Assembly: GCA_900320905.1 (NCBI GenBank)
Contig: ONTZ01000002.1
Span: 1 to 64,000 of the forward strand
DNA: 64,000 nt
From: an uncultured Prevotella sp.
Lineage (GTDB): Bacteria > Bacteroidota > Bacteroidia > Bacteroidales > Bacteroidaceae
Direction of reading: 5' to 3'
Shown piece by piece: positions 25,578 to 35,264 of the stretch; positions within the stretch are counted from its first letter, which is position 1, and every line of letters starts with the position of its first letter. The notes beneath the pieces are model-generated. The model was not told the DNA's origin and did no database searches. It saw only the letters and a program-made list of their open reading frames with translations. The position numbers and the translations under genes are program-made.

Positions 25578-26783
25578 ATGCCAGAGATATCAGTACGCGG
25601 CCTTGAGATGCCCGAGTCGCCTATTAGGAAACTCGCTCCCCTTGCCGCCGCCGCTAAGAAAAGGGGTACGAAAGTGTACCACCTGAACATTGGTCAACCA
25701 GACCTGCCAACACCCCAAGTAGGACTTGACGCCCTGAAGCAGATAGACCGCAACATCCTCGAATACTCACCCTCGCAGGGATACCTGAGTTATCGGGAAA
25801 AACTCGTGGACTATTACGCGAAATACGATATCAATGTCACCGCTGAGGATATCATTATCACCTCTGGCGGTTCGGAAGCAGTGCTCTTCGCCTTCCTCAG
25901 TTGCCTGAACCCAGGCGACGAGATCATCGTGCCCGAGCCAGCCTATGCTAACTATATGGCCTTCGCCATCAGTGCAGGTGCCAAGATCCGTACCATTGCC
26001 ACCACCATTGATGAGGGCTTTTCATTGCCGAAGGTGGAGAAATTCGAGGAACTGATCAACGAGCGTACCCGTGCCATTATGATCTGTAACCCCAACAACC
26101 CGACGGGCTATCTCTATACCCGTCGCGAGATGAACCAGATACGTGACTTAGTAAAGAAGTACGACCTGTATCTCTTCTCCGACGAGGTCTATCGCGAGTA
26201 TATCTACACGGGGTCGCCCTATATCTCTGCCTGTCATCTGGAAGGCATACAGCAAAACGTCATCCTCATCGACTCCGTGTCGAAGCGCTACTCAGAGTGC
26301 GGTATCCGTATCGGAGCCCTCATCACGAAGAATGCCGAGGTAAGGAAAGCCGTGATGAAGTTCTGTCAGGCACGCCTCTCCCCGCCCCTCATCGGACAGA
26401 TTGTGGCAGAAGCCTCACTCGATACCCCAGAGGAATACCTGCGAGAGGTGTACGACGAATATGTGGAGCGCCGTAAGTGTCTGATTGATGGCCTGAACCG
26501 CATCCCTGGTGTCTATTCCCCCATTCCGATGGGTGCTTTCTATACCGTTGCAAAACTGCCTGTTGACGATGCAGAGAAATTCTGTCGCTGGTGCCTGGCC
26601 GACTTCGAGTATGAGGGTGAGACGGTGATGATGGCTCCTGCCGCAGGCTTCTACACCACCCCAGGTGCTGGTATCAATCAGGTGCGTATCGCCTACGTGT
26701 TGAAGAAGAAAGACCTGGAACGGGCCCTCTTCGTGCTGCGCAAAGCATTAGAGTCTTATCCTGGCAGAGCCGACGAAGAGTGA
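25578..26783 (+). CDS. Class I/II aminotransferase
   Basis: 401 residues, fold type I. Key residues: SGGSEAV (97-102) phosphate loop, NPNNPTG (171-177) carboxylate/PLP ring Asn, Asp202 to the pyridine N, Schiff-base Lys236 in DSVSKRYSECGIRIG, and an Arg near RIAYVLKKK for the substrate carboxylate. It is probably an aspartate- or aromatic-type transaminase; specificity is open. A -7 element TACCTTTG is at 25523-25530. Its stop overlaps the GTG start of the permease gene. Confidence 0.88.
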   Translation: MPEISVRGLEMPESPIRKLAPLAAAAKKRGTKVYHLNIGQPDLPTPQVGLDALKQIDRNILEYSPSQGYLSYREKLVDYYAKYDINVTAEDIIITSGGSEAVLFAFLSCLNPGDEIIVPEPAYANYMAFAISAGAKIRTIATTIDEGFSLPKVEKFEELINERTRAIMICNPNNPTGYLYTRREMNQIRDLVKKYDLYLFSDEVYREYIYTGSPYISACHLEGIQQNVILIDSVSKRYSECGIRIGALITKNAEVRKAVMKFCQARLSPPLIGQIVAEASLDTPEEYLREVYDEYVERRKCLIDGLNRIPGVYSPIPMGAFYTVAKLPVDDAEKFCRWCLADFEYEGETVMMAPAAGFYTTPGAGINQVRIAYVLKKKDLERALFVLRKALESYPGRADEE

Positions 26784-28024
26784 ATCTGCCGTTTTTCATA
26801 GCAAAGAGAATCTATAGTGACCAGGGCGACAAACGAAAAGTGAGTCGCCCTGCCATCCGTATTGCCACTCTCGGTGTCGGTATCGGACTGGCGGTGATGA
26901 TTGTCACCGTGGCTGTGGTACTGGGCTTCCAGCACACCATCCGCGACAAAGTGGTGGGTTTCGGCTGTCATATCCAAGTGCAGAACATCATGACCTTTAA
27001 CTCCACCGACCGCTACCCCGTGTGCTTCAACGACAGTATGATGCAGGTGCTTAAAGAATTAAAGGGTGTAAGGCACGTAGAGCGCTATGCCTTCACCCAG
27101 GGCATCCTGAAGACCAACGAGGATTTTCTCGGTGTGCTGTTCAAAGGCGTAGGACCCGAATACGACATGACCTTCCTCAAACAGCACCTTGTGGAAGGTG
27201 AGATACCCGTGTTCAGCGACACCACCAGTACCAATAAACTGCTGCTTTCACGGATGATTGCCGACAAACTGCGACTCAAAGTCGGCGACAAGGTCTATGC
27301 CTACTTCATCGACGAGAGTGTACGTACCCGTCGCTACACCATCAGCGGCATCTACCAGACCAATATGACCCGCTTTGACGAGGCACTCTGCATCACCGAC
27401 CTCTATGCCGCCGTGAAGATCAACGGCTGGGAAGAAGATCAGGTATCGGGTGCGGAACTGTTGGTGAATGACTTTGAACAACTGCAAGTGACGGAAGAGG
27501 ATGTCATCGAGAAGGTGAACCGCAGTAGCGACCCCTATGGACAGACCCTCTCCTCACAGACCATCTACGAGGCCTATCCCCAGGTGTTTACATGGCTCGA
27601 ACTGCTAGACATCAACGTATGGATCATCCTGGCACTGATGGTCTGCGTGGCAGGATTTACGATGATTAGCGGTCTGCTTATCATTATTCTGGAGCGCACC
27701 CAGATGATTGGGGTGCTGAAAGCCATCGGTGCCCGAAACAAGACCATCCGACACACCTTCCTCTGGTTTGCCGTCTTCATCATCGGACAGGGACTTCTTT
27801 TGGGAAACATCCTCGGAATCGGCATCATCCTGCTGCAAAGGACAACGGGCCTCATCACCCTCGACCCACAGACCTATTATGTCAGCGAGGTACCAATGGA
27901 AATCAATATCCCCCTGTTTGTCCTGCTCAATATTGCCACACTACTCATCAGTATCTTTGTTTTGATTGCACCGAGTTTTCTGATTTCGCATATCCATCCA
28001 GCGAAATCTATGCGGTATGAGTAA
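26780..28024 (+). CDS. FtsX/LolE-like ABC transporter permease
   Basis: 414 residues, GTG start overlapping the aminotransferase stop by 4 bases. It has one N-terminal transmembrane helix, a large periplasmic MacB/LolE-like domain (about 60-260), then three C-terminal helices with the FtsX signature (ILALMVCVAGFTMISGLLII..., GVLKAIGARNKTIR). The family forms membrane parts of LolCDE-type lipoprotein release or MacB-type systems. No ATPase gene is adjacent. Confidence 0.88.
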   Translation: MNLPFFIAKRIYSDQGDKRKVSRPAIRIATLGVGIGLAVMIVTVAVVLGFQHTIRDKVVGFGCHIQVQNIMTFNSTDRYPVCFNDSMMQVLKELKGVRHVERYAFTQGILKTNEDFLGVLFKGVGPEYDMTFLKQHLVEGEIPVFSDTTSTNKLLLSRMIADKLRLKVGDKVYAYFIDESVRTRRYTISGIYQTNMTRFDEALCITDLYAAVKINGWEEDQVSGAELLVNDFEQLQVTEEDVIEKVNRSSDPYGQTLSSQTIYEAYPQVFTWLELLDINVWIILALMVCVAGFTMISGLLIIILERTQMIGVLKAIGARNKTIRHTFLWFAVFIIGQGLLLGNILGIGIILLQRTTGLITLDPQTYYVSEVPMEINIPLFVLLNIATLLISIFVLIAPSFLISHIHPAKSMRYE

Positions 28025-28037
28025 AATAACGTTAATA

Positions 28038-28105
28038 TTGCACATTTTTTTTGCAAATGTGCAGAAAACACTGTACCTTTGCACAAAATTTTGAAATTTG
28101 TGCAA
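28038..28105 (+). promoter_or_regulatory. Promoter with two operator-like palindromes ahead of the acyl-CoA ligases
   Basis: TTTG (28050-28053), N20, TACCTTTG (28074-28081). Palindrome 1: TGCACATTT (28039-28047) and AAATGTGCA (28055-28063), straddling the -33. Palindrome 2: TTGCACAAA (28079-28087) and TTTGTGCAA (28097-28105), covering the start region. Both share the half-site TTGCACA, so a dimeric regulator, plausibly fatty-acid responsive, could block this promoter. Confidence 0.6.
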
Positions 28106-28109
28106 TTTA

Positions 28110-29762
28110 ATGGAAACTTTCAGTAGTTTTAACGCCTATATACAACGCGCCATCGTAGATTACTGGGATCAAGATGCCTTGACGGACTATCAGGGCATCA
28201 CCCTCCAATTCCATGATGTGGCCCGTAAGATAGAAAAACTGCATATCCTGTTTGAAAACAGCGACGTGAAACAGGGCGACAAGATAGCCATCTGTGGTAG
28301 AAACTCAGCCCACTGGGCGGTGGCATTCATCGCCACACTCACCTACGGTGCGGTGGCAGTGCCCATCCTCCACGAGTTCAATGGCGAACAGATACAGAAC
28401 ATCGTCAACCATTCCGAGTCGAAACTCCTATTCATCGGCGACTATGCAGTCAAGACGATAGACCCAGAGCAGATGCCCGCTCTTGAAGGCATCATCAATA
28501 TCCCCGATTTCTCACTGATGGTCTCCCGTTCGGAACGCCTCACATACGCACGCGAACATTTAAATCTTATGTTCGGCAGCAAATACCCGATGGCTTTCCG
28601 CAGGGAACATGTCAAATATCATCAAGACGAGGCTGAGGAACTGGCCCTCATCAACTACACCAGTGGCACGACAGGCTTCTCCAAGGGTGTGATGCTGCCC
28701 TATCGCGCTATCTGGGGAAACATAGAGTTCATTATCAGTCGTCTGGGCAAGAAGGTACATCCCGGCGACAACCTGCTGAGCATCCTGCCGATGGCTCACA
28801 TGTATGGTATGGCAGTGGAGTTCCTCTTCGCCTTCTGTCACGGGTGTCATCTGTTCTTCCTCACCCGTCTGCCATCACCAGCCATCATCGCACAGGCCTT
28901 TGCTGACATCCGTCCGGCACTAATCGTCACCGTACCGCTCATCATCGAGAAGATCATCCGCAAACGGGTGTTCCCGAAGGTACAGGATAACCGTGTGAAA
29001 CTGCTGCTGTCGATGCCTGTGGTCAGCAAGAAGGTGAAGGATCGTATCTGTCAGGAAGTCTACAATGCCTTTGGCGGCAATTTCTATGAGATCATCGTGG
29101 GCGGAGCCGCCCTGTCGAAGGAGGTGGAAGAGTTCCTGCTAAGCATCAATTTCCCTGTCACCGTGGGTTACGGCACAACTGAGTGCGCCCCGCTCATTTC
29201 TTACTGCGATCACAAGGAGTTCGTGGCAGGTTGTTGCGGAAAGCCCGTGGATCGCATGGAAGTAAAGATTCTGTCCAACAACCCGCAGCATATCCCCGGT
29301 GAGATTGTCACAAAGGGCTGCAACGTGATGCTGGGCTACTACAAGAATAGAGAGGCCACCTGTCAGGCCATCGATGAAGAGGGCTGGTACCATACCGGTG
29401 ACCTCGGCACGATGGATGATGAGAAGCACCTGTTCATCCGCGGACGCATCAAAAATATGCTCCTGGGGGCAAGTGGACAGAATATCTATCCTGAGGAGAT
29501 TGAGGACAAACTAAACTCGATGCCGATGGTGGCAGAGAGTGTCATCGTACAGCGTGACGACAAACTCGTCGCACTGGTACATCCTGACAAGGACGAGGTG
29601 GTCAGTTTCACACAGGAGGAACTGGAACGCATCATGGAGCAGAACCGCAACGACCTCAACGGACAGTTGCCAGCCTACAGCCGTATCGCCGCCATCGAAC
29701 TACACGACGAGGAATTCGCCAAGACACCGAAGAAGAGTATTAAACGTTACCTGTACAACTAA
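28110..29762 (+). CDS. AMP-binding long-chain acyl-CoA ligase-like protein, copy 1
   Basis: 550 residues from ATG 28110. ANL-superfamily motifs: NYTSGTTGFSKGVML (ATP loop), GYGTTECAPL, YHTGDLG (adenylate-binding Asp), GRIKNML (hinge) and the catalytic Lys near the C-terminus in PKKSIKRYL. It activates a fatty or other carboxylic acid to acyl-AMP/acyl-CoA. It is followed after 12 bases by a close paralogue. A GTG start at 28098 is possible but would sit inside palindrome 2. Confidence 0.88.
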   Translation: METFSSFNAYIQRAIVDYWDQDALTDYQGITLQFHDVARKIEKLHILFENSDVKQGDKIAICGRNSAHWAVAFIATLTYGAVAVPILHEFNGEQIQNIVNHSESKLLFIGDYAVKTIDPEQMPALEGIINIPDFSLMVSRSERLTYAREHLNLMFGSKYPMAFRREHVKYHQDEAEELALINYTSGTTGFSKGVMLPYRAIWGNIEFIISRLGKKVHPGDNLLSILPMAHMYGMAVEFLFAFCHGCHLFFLTRLPSPAIIAQAFADIRPALIVTVPLIIEKIIRKRVFPKVQDNRVKLLLSMPVVSKKVKDRICQEVYNAFGGNFYEIIVGGAALSKEVEEFLLSINFPVTVGYGTTECAPLISYCDHKEFVAGCCGKPVDRMEVKILSNNPQHIPGEIVTKGCNVMLGYYKNREATCQAIDEEGWYHTGDLGTMDDEKHLFIRGRIKNMLLGASGQNIYPEEIEDKLNSMPMVAESVIVQRDDKLVALVHPDKDEVVSFTQEELERIMEQNRNDLNGQLPAYSRIAAIELHDEEFAKTPKKSIKRYLYN

Positions 29763-29774
29763 ATAAAAGCCGAT

Positions 29775-31442
29775 ATGTATAACAAAGAAATACCGAGTTT
29801 CAATGCGCTGATCCAAAAGAGCATCATCGAGAACTGGGATCGCGATGCGCTGACCGACTTCAAGGGTCAGACCTTGCAGTTTCATGATGTGGCGCGAAAG
29901 ATAGAGAAACTACATATCCTGTTTGAGAACAGTGGTATCGTGAAGGGCGACAAGATAGCCCTCTGCGGACGGAACTCCAGCCAGTGGGCGGTGGCATTCC
30001 TCGCCACGCTGACCTACGGGGCCGTAGCCGTACCCATTCTCCACGAGTTCAATGCTGAACAGATTCATAACATCGTCAACCACTCCGAGTCGCGCCTGCT
30101 CTTCGTCGGCGACCATGTGGCAACGATCATCGATCCGCAGCAGATGCCGAAACTCGAAGGTATCATCAACAATCCTGACTACTCACTGATGGTGAGCCGT
30201 ACCGACAAACTTACCTATGCCCGTGAGCACCTCAACGAACTCTACGGCAAGAAGTTCCCTAAGTACTTCCGCAAGGAGCACGTGAACTACTACAAGGAAG
30301 AGAGTCCCGAGGAACTGGCACTCATCAACTATACCAGCGGCACCACTGGTTTCTCCAAGGGTGTGATGCTACCCTACCGCGCCATCTGGTCGAACTACGA
30401 TTTTGCGGAGCATGTGCTCGGCAAAACCATCCGTACCGGCGACCGTATCATCTCCATGTTGCCGATGGCGCACATGTACGGTATGGCGTTCGAGTTTGTT
30501 TTCGAGTTCCTGCACGGCTGTCATGTCTACTACCTGAACCGTGTACCCTCGCCTGCCATCATCGCACAGGCCCTGGCGGAGATCAAGCCCGTCATCGTCA
30601 TCGCCGTACCGCTGATTATCGAGAAGATTATCCGGAAGAAGGTATTCCCGAAGATTCAGAATAACCGTATGCGCCTGCTCTTACAGATGCCCGTCATCTC
30701 GAAAAAGGTACGTGAGATGATCTGCCAGGAAGTGCTCAAGGCCTTCGGCGGTCAGTTGTATGAGGTCATCATCGGGGGCGCTGCCCTTAATCAGGAGGTG
30801 GAGCATTTCCTCAAACGCATCGACTTCCCCTATACCGTCGGCTATGGTGCCACAGAGTGCGCACCCATCATCGGCTACGAGGACTGGCACCTGTTTGCCC
30901 CAGGCTCCTGTGGCAAGGCTGCCTACCACATGGAAGTGAAGATTGACTCGCGTGACCCGCAGCGGGTACCTGGCGAGATTCTCACACGTGGTCTCAACGT
31001 GATGCTTGGCTATTTCAAGAACCCCGAGGCGACAGCAGAGTCCATCGACCACGAGGGTTGGTACCATACAGGTGACTTAGGAACGATGGATGCCGAAGGC
31101 AACATCTTCATCAACGGACGAAGTAAAAATATGCTCCTCGGCCCCAGCGGACAGAATATCTATCCCGAGGAGATTGAGGACAAACTGAACTCCATGACTT
31201 TGGTGGTGGAGAGTCTTGTGGTGCAACGCGACACGAAACTGGTGGCCATCGTCTATCCCGACTACGAAGAGGCGAAGACCATGAAGTTCTCTGCCGACGA
31301 CATCCGCAACGTGATGGAGCAGAACCGCAACGGCCTCAACGAGATGCTGCCCGCATACGAGAAGATTACTGAGATCGAAATCCGTGAGGAAGAGTTTGAA
31401 AAAACCCCCAAGCGCTCCATCAAGCGCTACCTCTACAAATAA
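29775..31442 (+). CDS. AMP-binding long-chain acyl-CoA ligase-like protein, copy 2
   Basis: 555 residues, collinear with the gene before it and highly similar along its full length, with the same NYTSGTTGFSKGVMLPYRAIW, GYGATECAP, YHTGDLG and C-terminal TPKRSIKRYLYK. It is a tandem duplication whose copies have drifted most in the region after residue 370 (for example EDWHLFAPGSCGKAAYH here). Differences around the acyl pocket may mean different chain-length preferences. The operon ends at the terminator at 31447. Confidence 0.88.
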   Translation: MYNKEIPSFNALIQKSIIENWDRDALTDFKGQTLQFHDVARKIEKLHILFENSGIVKGDKIALCGRNSSQWAVAFLATLTYGAVAVPILHEFNAEQIHNIVNHSESRLLFVGDHVATIIDPQQMPKLEGIINNPDYSLMVSRTDKLTYAREHLNELYGKKFPKYFRKEHVNYYKEESPEELALINYTSGTTGFSKGVMLPYRAIWSNYDFAEHVLGKTIRTGDRIISMLPMAHMYGMAFEFVFEFLHGCHVYYLNRVPSPAIIAQALAEIKPVIVIAVPLIIEKIIRKKVFPKIQNNRMRLLLQMPVISKKVREMICQEVLKAFGGQLYEVIIGGAALNQEVEHFLKRIDFPYTVGYGATECAPIIGYEDWHLFAPGSCGKAAYHMEVKIDSRDPQRVPGEILTRGLNVMLGYFKNPEATAESIDHEGWYHTGDLGTMDAEGNIFINGRSKNMLLGPSGQNIYPEEIEDKLNSMTLVVESLVVQRDTKLVAIVYPDYEEAKTMKFSADDIRNVMEQNRNGLNEMLPAYEKITEIEIREEEFEKTPKRSIKRYLYK

Positions 31443-31446
31443 ATAA

Positions 31447-31482
31447 AATCCCCGAAAGTCCTTCGATTTTCGGGGATTATAT
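31447..31482 (+). terminator. Terminator of the acyl-CoA ligase operon
   Basis: AATCCCCGAAA / TTTCGGGGATT, 11-bp perfect stem with inner TC/GA pairs, followed by ATATTTAT. It is nearly the same sequence as the terminator at 9761. Confidence 0.8.
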
Positions 31483-31496
31483 TTATCGTCTGTATT

Positions 31497-32711
31497 CTAC
31501 CAGCCGTACTGAGACCACCGAATCAGATTGTTCCACTGATACTGCTGAATGGCGCTATTTAAATTGGGAGTAGTGGAACTATAGTTTTTCTGGGGGAAGA
31601 ACATACTGACTACACCCACATTTTCAGTATCAAAAGTTTCCATAAACGAGGCTATCTTTAAAGTGCTAATCCCCACCAGCCATTTATGCGAGTACACTTT
31701 GTGGGCAACAGCTTTCTTGAAAGCATTCTCCCAGACTGCATAGGCTGAGGCAGAGGTATTCTTTTTCAAAGCCTGACTCATGTCGTATGAGAGTTCTTTA
31801 TTACTGTCCCAAGCATAGGATGTAACGTTTTCGAGGTCGAGTTTCCCTTCAGGCCCGAGTTTCTCAGGAATAGTGCTGAGCAGGTTGGCAGTGGCCTGGG
31901 CCAGTTCTTCAAGGGCAGAAGTTCTAATGGCAGAGAGGGGTTCGCTGTATCCTTCCAGGTCGCCTGGCATCAAATTATAGAAATAGTTAGGGCGTTCCTT
32001 GAATGCTTTTATATAATAATTATAATAATCGTCAATCAATGACTGATAGAAATTTTCACTTTGGCTGAACATGTCTGACATGATTATCTCATAGGGGGCT
32101 CCTGGATTGGGAATTTCTGCCGGCGAGCCGATAACATATTCGGCAGCATTCTTCAGTTCATAGGCCGCCTCAATACAGTTGAGGTTACAACAGTCACCGA
32201 AGACAAATTTCAACTTTTCATGATCCATCCCCATGACAATGGCGCGAGCCATCGACGGGATGTTCATCCAGTAATTATGGGGATTATGATCAATACCATA
32301 GGCTCGTGTACCTGCATAGGGAATCGTGTCATTAGTGATAAGCCAACCCGTGCAATGCCCCCAAAGCACCAGCCCATAACTCTTGGCCGGATACTTGGTA
32401 CGCATCTGGCGTATAACGTTCTCCATCACAGCAGGATCTGCGCTGCTGCTCTCCTCCATGGCGACTGAATCAACTAACTCCCCGCCTTTCACACGAGCCA
32501 TAAAAGGATTTTTGTAAGACTTGTCCACATAGACAATGATGTTTTGATTGTCTTTCAATGATTTGGAACTTTGTTTAATCTCAGCCAAATCTTCATCGGC
32601 AAAGGATGACAGATTGTTTTCTCCTGCCATATAGATGAGTACTGAGCGCTCTGACTCTGTCGGAACCAGAGGATTGTCTTTGATGTCGCTACTGCAGGCA
32701 CTGAGCAGCAA
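31497..32711 (-). CDS. Clostripain-family (C11) cysteine protease lipoprotein, start unresolved
   Basis: Clan CD protease: catalytic His119 in LWGHCTGW and a Cys at 174 or 175 in FGDCCNLNCIEA (numbered from TTG 32711). LLSACSS near the N-terminus is a lipobox, so it is anchored in the periplasm or at the surface. The only in-frame start after the upstream stop is TTG at 32711, which gives just five residues before the lipid Cys, too short for a signal peptide. Upstream the frame reads KKKHLIPTTVA through a run of nine A (32745-32737) and then meets TAA. Restoring a plausible KEKKHL... start needs a one-base change in this run. Either a non-standard start or a fresh defect is likely. Confidence 0.75.
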   Translation of the reverse strand: MLLSACSSDIKDNPLVPTESERSVLIYMAGENNLSSFADEDLAEIKQSSKSLKDNQNIIVYVDKSYKNPFMARVKGGELVDSVAMEESSSADPAVMENVIRQMRTKYPAKSYGLVLWGHCTGWLITNDTIPYAGTRAYGIDHNPHNYWMNIPSMARAIVMGMDHEKLKFVFGDCCNLNCIEAAYELKNAAEYVIGSPAEIPNPGAPYEIIMSDMFSQSENFYQSLIDDYYNYYIKAFKERPNYFYNLMPGDLEGYSEPLSAIRTSALEELAQATANLLSTIPEKLGPEGKLDLENVTSYAWDSNKELSYDMSQALKKNTSASAYAVWENAFKKAVAHKVYSHKWLVGISTLKIASFMETFDTENVGVVSMFFPQKNYSSTTPNLNSAIQQYQWNNLIRWSQYGW

Positions 32712-32751
32712 GGCTACTGTTGTTGGGATAAGGTGTTTTTTTTTCTTTTAT

Positions 32752-33858
32752 TTATCGTCGCATCAGAGCGATGTTGTAGTTCTGGTATTTACTGTTGCTT
32801 GTGACATCTTCCAGCACCTTAACAAACGGCGGGAGGTCAATGTCATCCTGTTCGCCGATGCCCTTCGTCTCCATGATCACCAGATCATCGACCGGGGCAC
32901 AGAAGATATCAATCTGAAAGAAACGACCTTTCCAGATAAAACTATGACGTTTCTTCTTAATGGTGGCGCGATAGGGATCGGCCTGGTGCAGCATCTGTTC
33001 GTAGAGATTGTTGTCTACCTGACGCTCGGTCTCGATGATCTCCGTGTCAGAGACACGCTTCCTGGAACGATGGAGATTGATTACCTTCCCCCCACTAAAC
33101 TCCCTACGGCGCAGGCGAACCTCGCCACCGGGCTCCGTCACCAGATAGGTCTGGGTGATCTCGCTCTCCGAGCACTCAGGTGGTAACTCGCCGATGATCT
33201 CCACCCGAAAGATGCGCTCATCATGAAGCGGCTGCGGCAGACCGACCACCGTGGATATTTCCTTCAACACACGGTTGAGTTTCGTCTCAAAGTCGATATG
33301 GTTGTTGATGACCCGCAAATGAGGATGCCCCGTCCACGCTTTGATCACCTTCTTGTCGAGTTCACGGGCGAGGCGCAGGCCTTCTTCGTTGGCCTGTTCG
33401 TAGCGGGTGGCATTAGTGGCAGTAGTATAGTATTGTTCGGCACCGTCGGCGGCACTCACCAGATGAAGCACGGCATCGTAACGTTCCAACAGTTCATTGG
33501 AGTTCGTGCCGCACATCGCCGTAATCTCCTCCCATTCCTCAGGTTTGATATAAGCAGAGATGTCCAACGTACCACGATCACAGACGATAAGCACAGGATG
33601 GGTACAGACCTCTGCCAAGCGCATGAACTGGTCTTCGAGGGCCAACTGCGTTTCGAGGATGGCCCGTTCGCCCTGATAATAGAGAGCACGATTGGGAGTG
33701 AGGTAGTTCCAGCCTGCAGTGCTGAAAATGGTAGGTACCTCTGGCACATTAAACACCTTATAGCCAAAGCCCGAGAAATACTCATTAATCTTCACCAGTG
33801 CAGTAGTCTTGCCAGCACACGGGCCTCCTGTCAATACAATCTTCTTTATCTCTGACAT
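32752..33858 (-). CDS. P-loop ATPase (AAA_28) fused to a CYTH-like domain
   Basis: 368 residues from ATG 33858, which overlaps the nhaD stop by one base (TAATG). Walker A GGPCAGKTT (11-19); a deoxynucleoside-kinase-like P-loop domain to about 185 with VCDRGTLD. The C-terminal half (from about 205: FRVEIIGELPP, VRLRRREFSGGK, HSFIWKGRFFQIDIF, METKG) is a CYTH/triphosphate-tunnel fold with alternating acidic and basic strands. CYTH domains bind triphosphates. The protein may act on nucleotides or polyphosphate. Co-transcription with nhaD and the nqr genes is notable, but the link is unknown. Confidence 0.8.
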   Translation of the reverse strand: MSEIKKIVLTGGPCAGKTTALVKINEYFSGFGYKVFNVPEVPTIFSTAGWNYLTPNRALYYQGERAILETQLALEDQFMRLAEVCTHPVLIVCDRGTLDISAYIKPEEWEEITAMCGTNSNELLERYDAVLHLVSAADGAEQYYTTATNATRYEQANEEGLRLARELDKKVIKAWTGHPHLRVINNHIDFETKLNRVLKEISTVVGLPQPLHDERIFRVEIIGELPPECSESEITQTYLVTEPGGEVRLRRREFSGGKVINLHRSRKRVSDTEIIETERQVDNNLYEQMLHQADPYRATIKKKRHSFIWKGRFFQIDIFCAPVDDLVIMETKGIGEQDDIDLPPFVKVLEDVTSNSKYQNYNIALMRR

Positions 33859-35264
33859 TAGATTAAACAAATTTCTACCCATAACACCGCCATACCTATC
33901 AGCCAGCCTATGAGCACCTTCGGCGACACATTCTTCAGGTACCAGCCCAGGTGCACATGCTCCATCTTCATCAGGGCGATGCCACTCACGGAACCTACTG
34001 ACAACAGACAGCCACCAGCCGCCGTTGCAAAAGCAACCACCTTCCAGTAGGCACCATTCTCCACGAAGTTTGCCATATAGTCTGCGTCGTACCAGATGCC
34101 GAGTTGCTGTGACTCCACGATGGGATAGAGCGAGATGTTGCTAATGGCAATGGTAAAGGTATCGACGATACTACTCATCAGTCCGGAGAAGATACCGACA
34201 ATCCAGATGTTATGGATATTCTCATCGATCCAAGCCGCCACATCACCGAAGACACCCGTCTCTGTGACCACACCCATACCGAGCATGATACCCATCACAA
34301 AAAGCATCTGCTGGATAGAACCATATTTCAGTGCCTGTGGCATACGCTTCTCCATCATCTGGTCAGCATTCATCAGTTTGCGGTTAAACGCCTCATTCAC
34401 CACCCAGAGCACACTCAGCACACAAAGGGCACCGAGGAAAGGCGATAATTTCGTAATGTTATGGAAGGTAGGGATAAACCAGAGACCGCCAATGCCCACG
34501 AAGAGCATCACAATGCGCTGCCACTGATTCAGGTTGGTATCATCGCCACGATACGGCATGGGCGACCACTGGGTGTCAAGCCGGTCAGGCAGTTGTCTGT
34601 TGATGAGGATGGTGGGGATGACCCATGCCAAGATAGCAGGTAGGGCCAGTGTCTTCGAGAAACTGGTAGCCGTGACGGCACCATTGCCCCAAAGCAACAG
34701 TCCTGCCGGATCACCGATGACGGTAAAGCATCCGCCACAGTTGGCTGCAATGACGATGGCACTGCCAATAAGCATCCTCTGCCTGCGATTCTGCACAATG
34801 CCACGCATGATAACAAGCATCATTGTGGCTGTTGTGAGGTTGTCGAGGTTGGCGGAAATAACGAAAGTGGCAAAGGTGATCGTCCACAACAAACGCTTCG
34901 GGTTACGGGTCTTGATCCAAGACTGGATGAAGTCGAAGCAGCCGTTGTTGTTCAATATCTCGATGATGGACATCGTGGCCAGAAGGAACATCACGATGCT
35001 CGCTGCACGACCCACATAGTTCAGGAAAATCTCATTGTAGATGTAGTACTTGACGGCATCGCTCGAAGGCTCCTCACCAGCCAAGAATTCTGCGTACTCG
35101 TGAGGATGCTGCGCCATGACAAAGTCGGTACCCCAGCAGATGTAGACCACCCAACCGATGGTACCGATGAACATGGCAATAGCTGCCTTGTTGACACCGG
35201 TCAGATGACCGGTGGCAATGAGCAGATAGCCCAACAGCAGCATCAAAACGATGATGAGCGTCAT
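33858..35264 (-). CDS. nhaD: NhaD-type Na+/H+ antiporter
   Basis: 468 residues with 12 or so transmembrane helices. NLDNLTTATMMLVI and NCGGCFTVIGDPAGLLLWG carry the conserved Asp/Thr/Ser of NhaD ion-binding helices, and DTFTIAISNISLYP is in the later half. It exports Na+ against H+. The start overlaps nqrF by 4 bases, so it belongs to the nqr operon and may balance the Na+ gradient made by NQR. Confidence 0.9.
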   Translation of the reverse strand: MTLIIVLMLLLGYLLIATGHLTGVNKAAIAMFIGTIGWVVYICWGTDFVMAQHPHEYAEFLAGEEPSSDAVKYYIYNEIFLNYVGRAASIVMFLLATMSIIEILNNNGCFDFIQSWIKTRNPKRLLWTITFATFVISANLDNLTTATMMLVIMRGIVQNRRQRMLIGSAIVIAANCGGCFTVIGDPAGLLLWGNGAVTATSFSKTLALPAILAWVIPTILINRQLPDRLDTQWSPMPYRGDDTNLNQWQRIVMLFVGIGGLWFIPTFHNITKLSPFLGALCVLSVLWVVNEAFNRKLMNADQMMEKRMPQALKYGSIQQMLFVMGIMLGMGVVTETGVFGDVAAWIDENIHNIWIVGIFSGLMSSIVDTFTIAISNISLYPIVESQQLGIWYDADYMANFVENGAYWKVVAFATAAGGCLLSVGSVSGIALMKMEHVHLGWYLKNVSPKVLIGWLIGMAVLWVEICLI

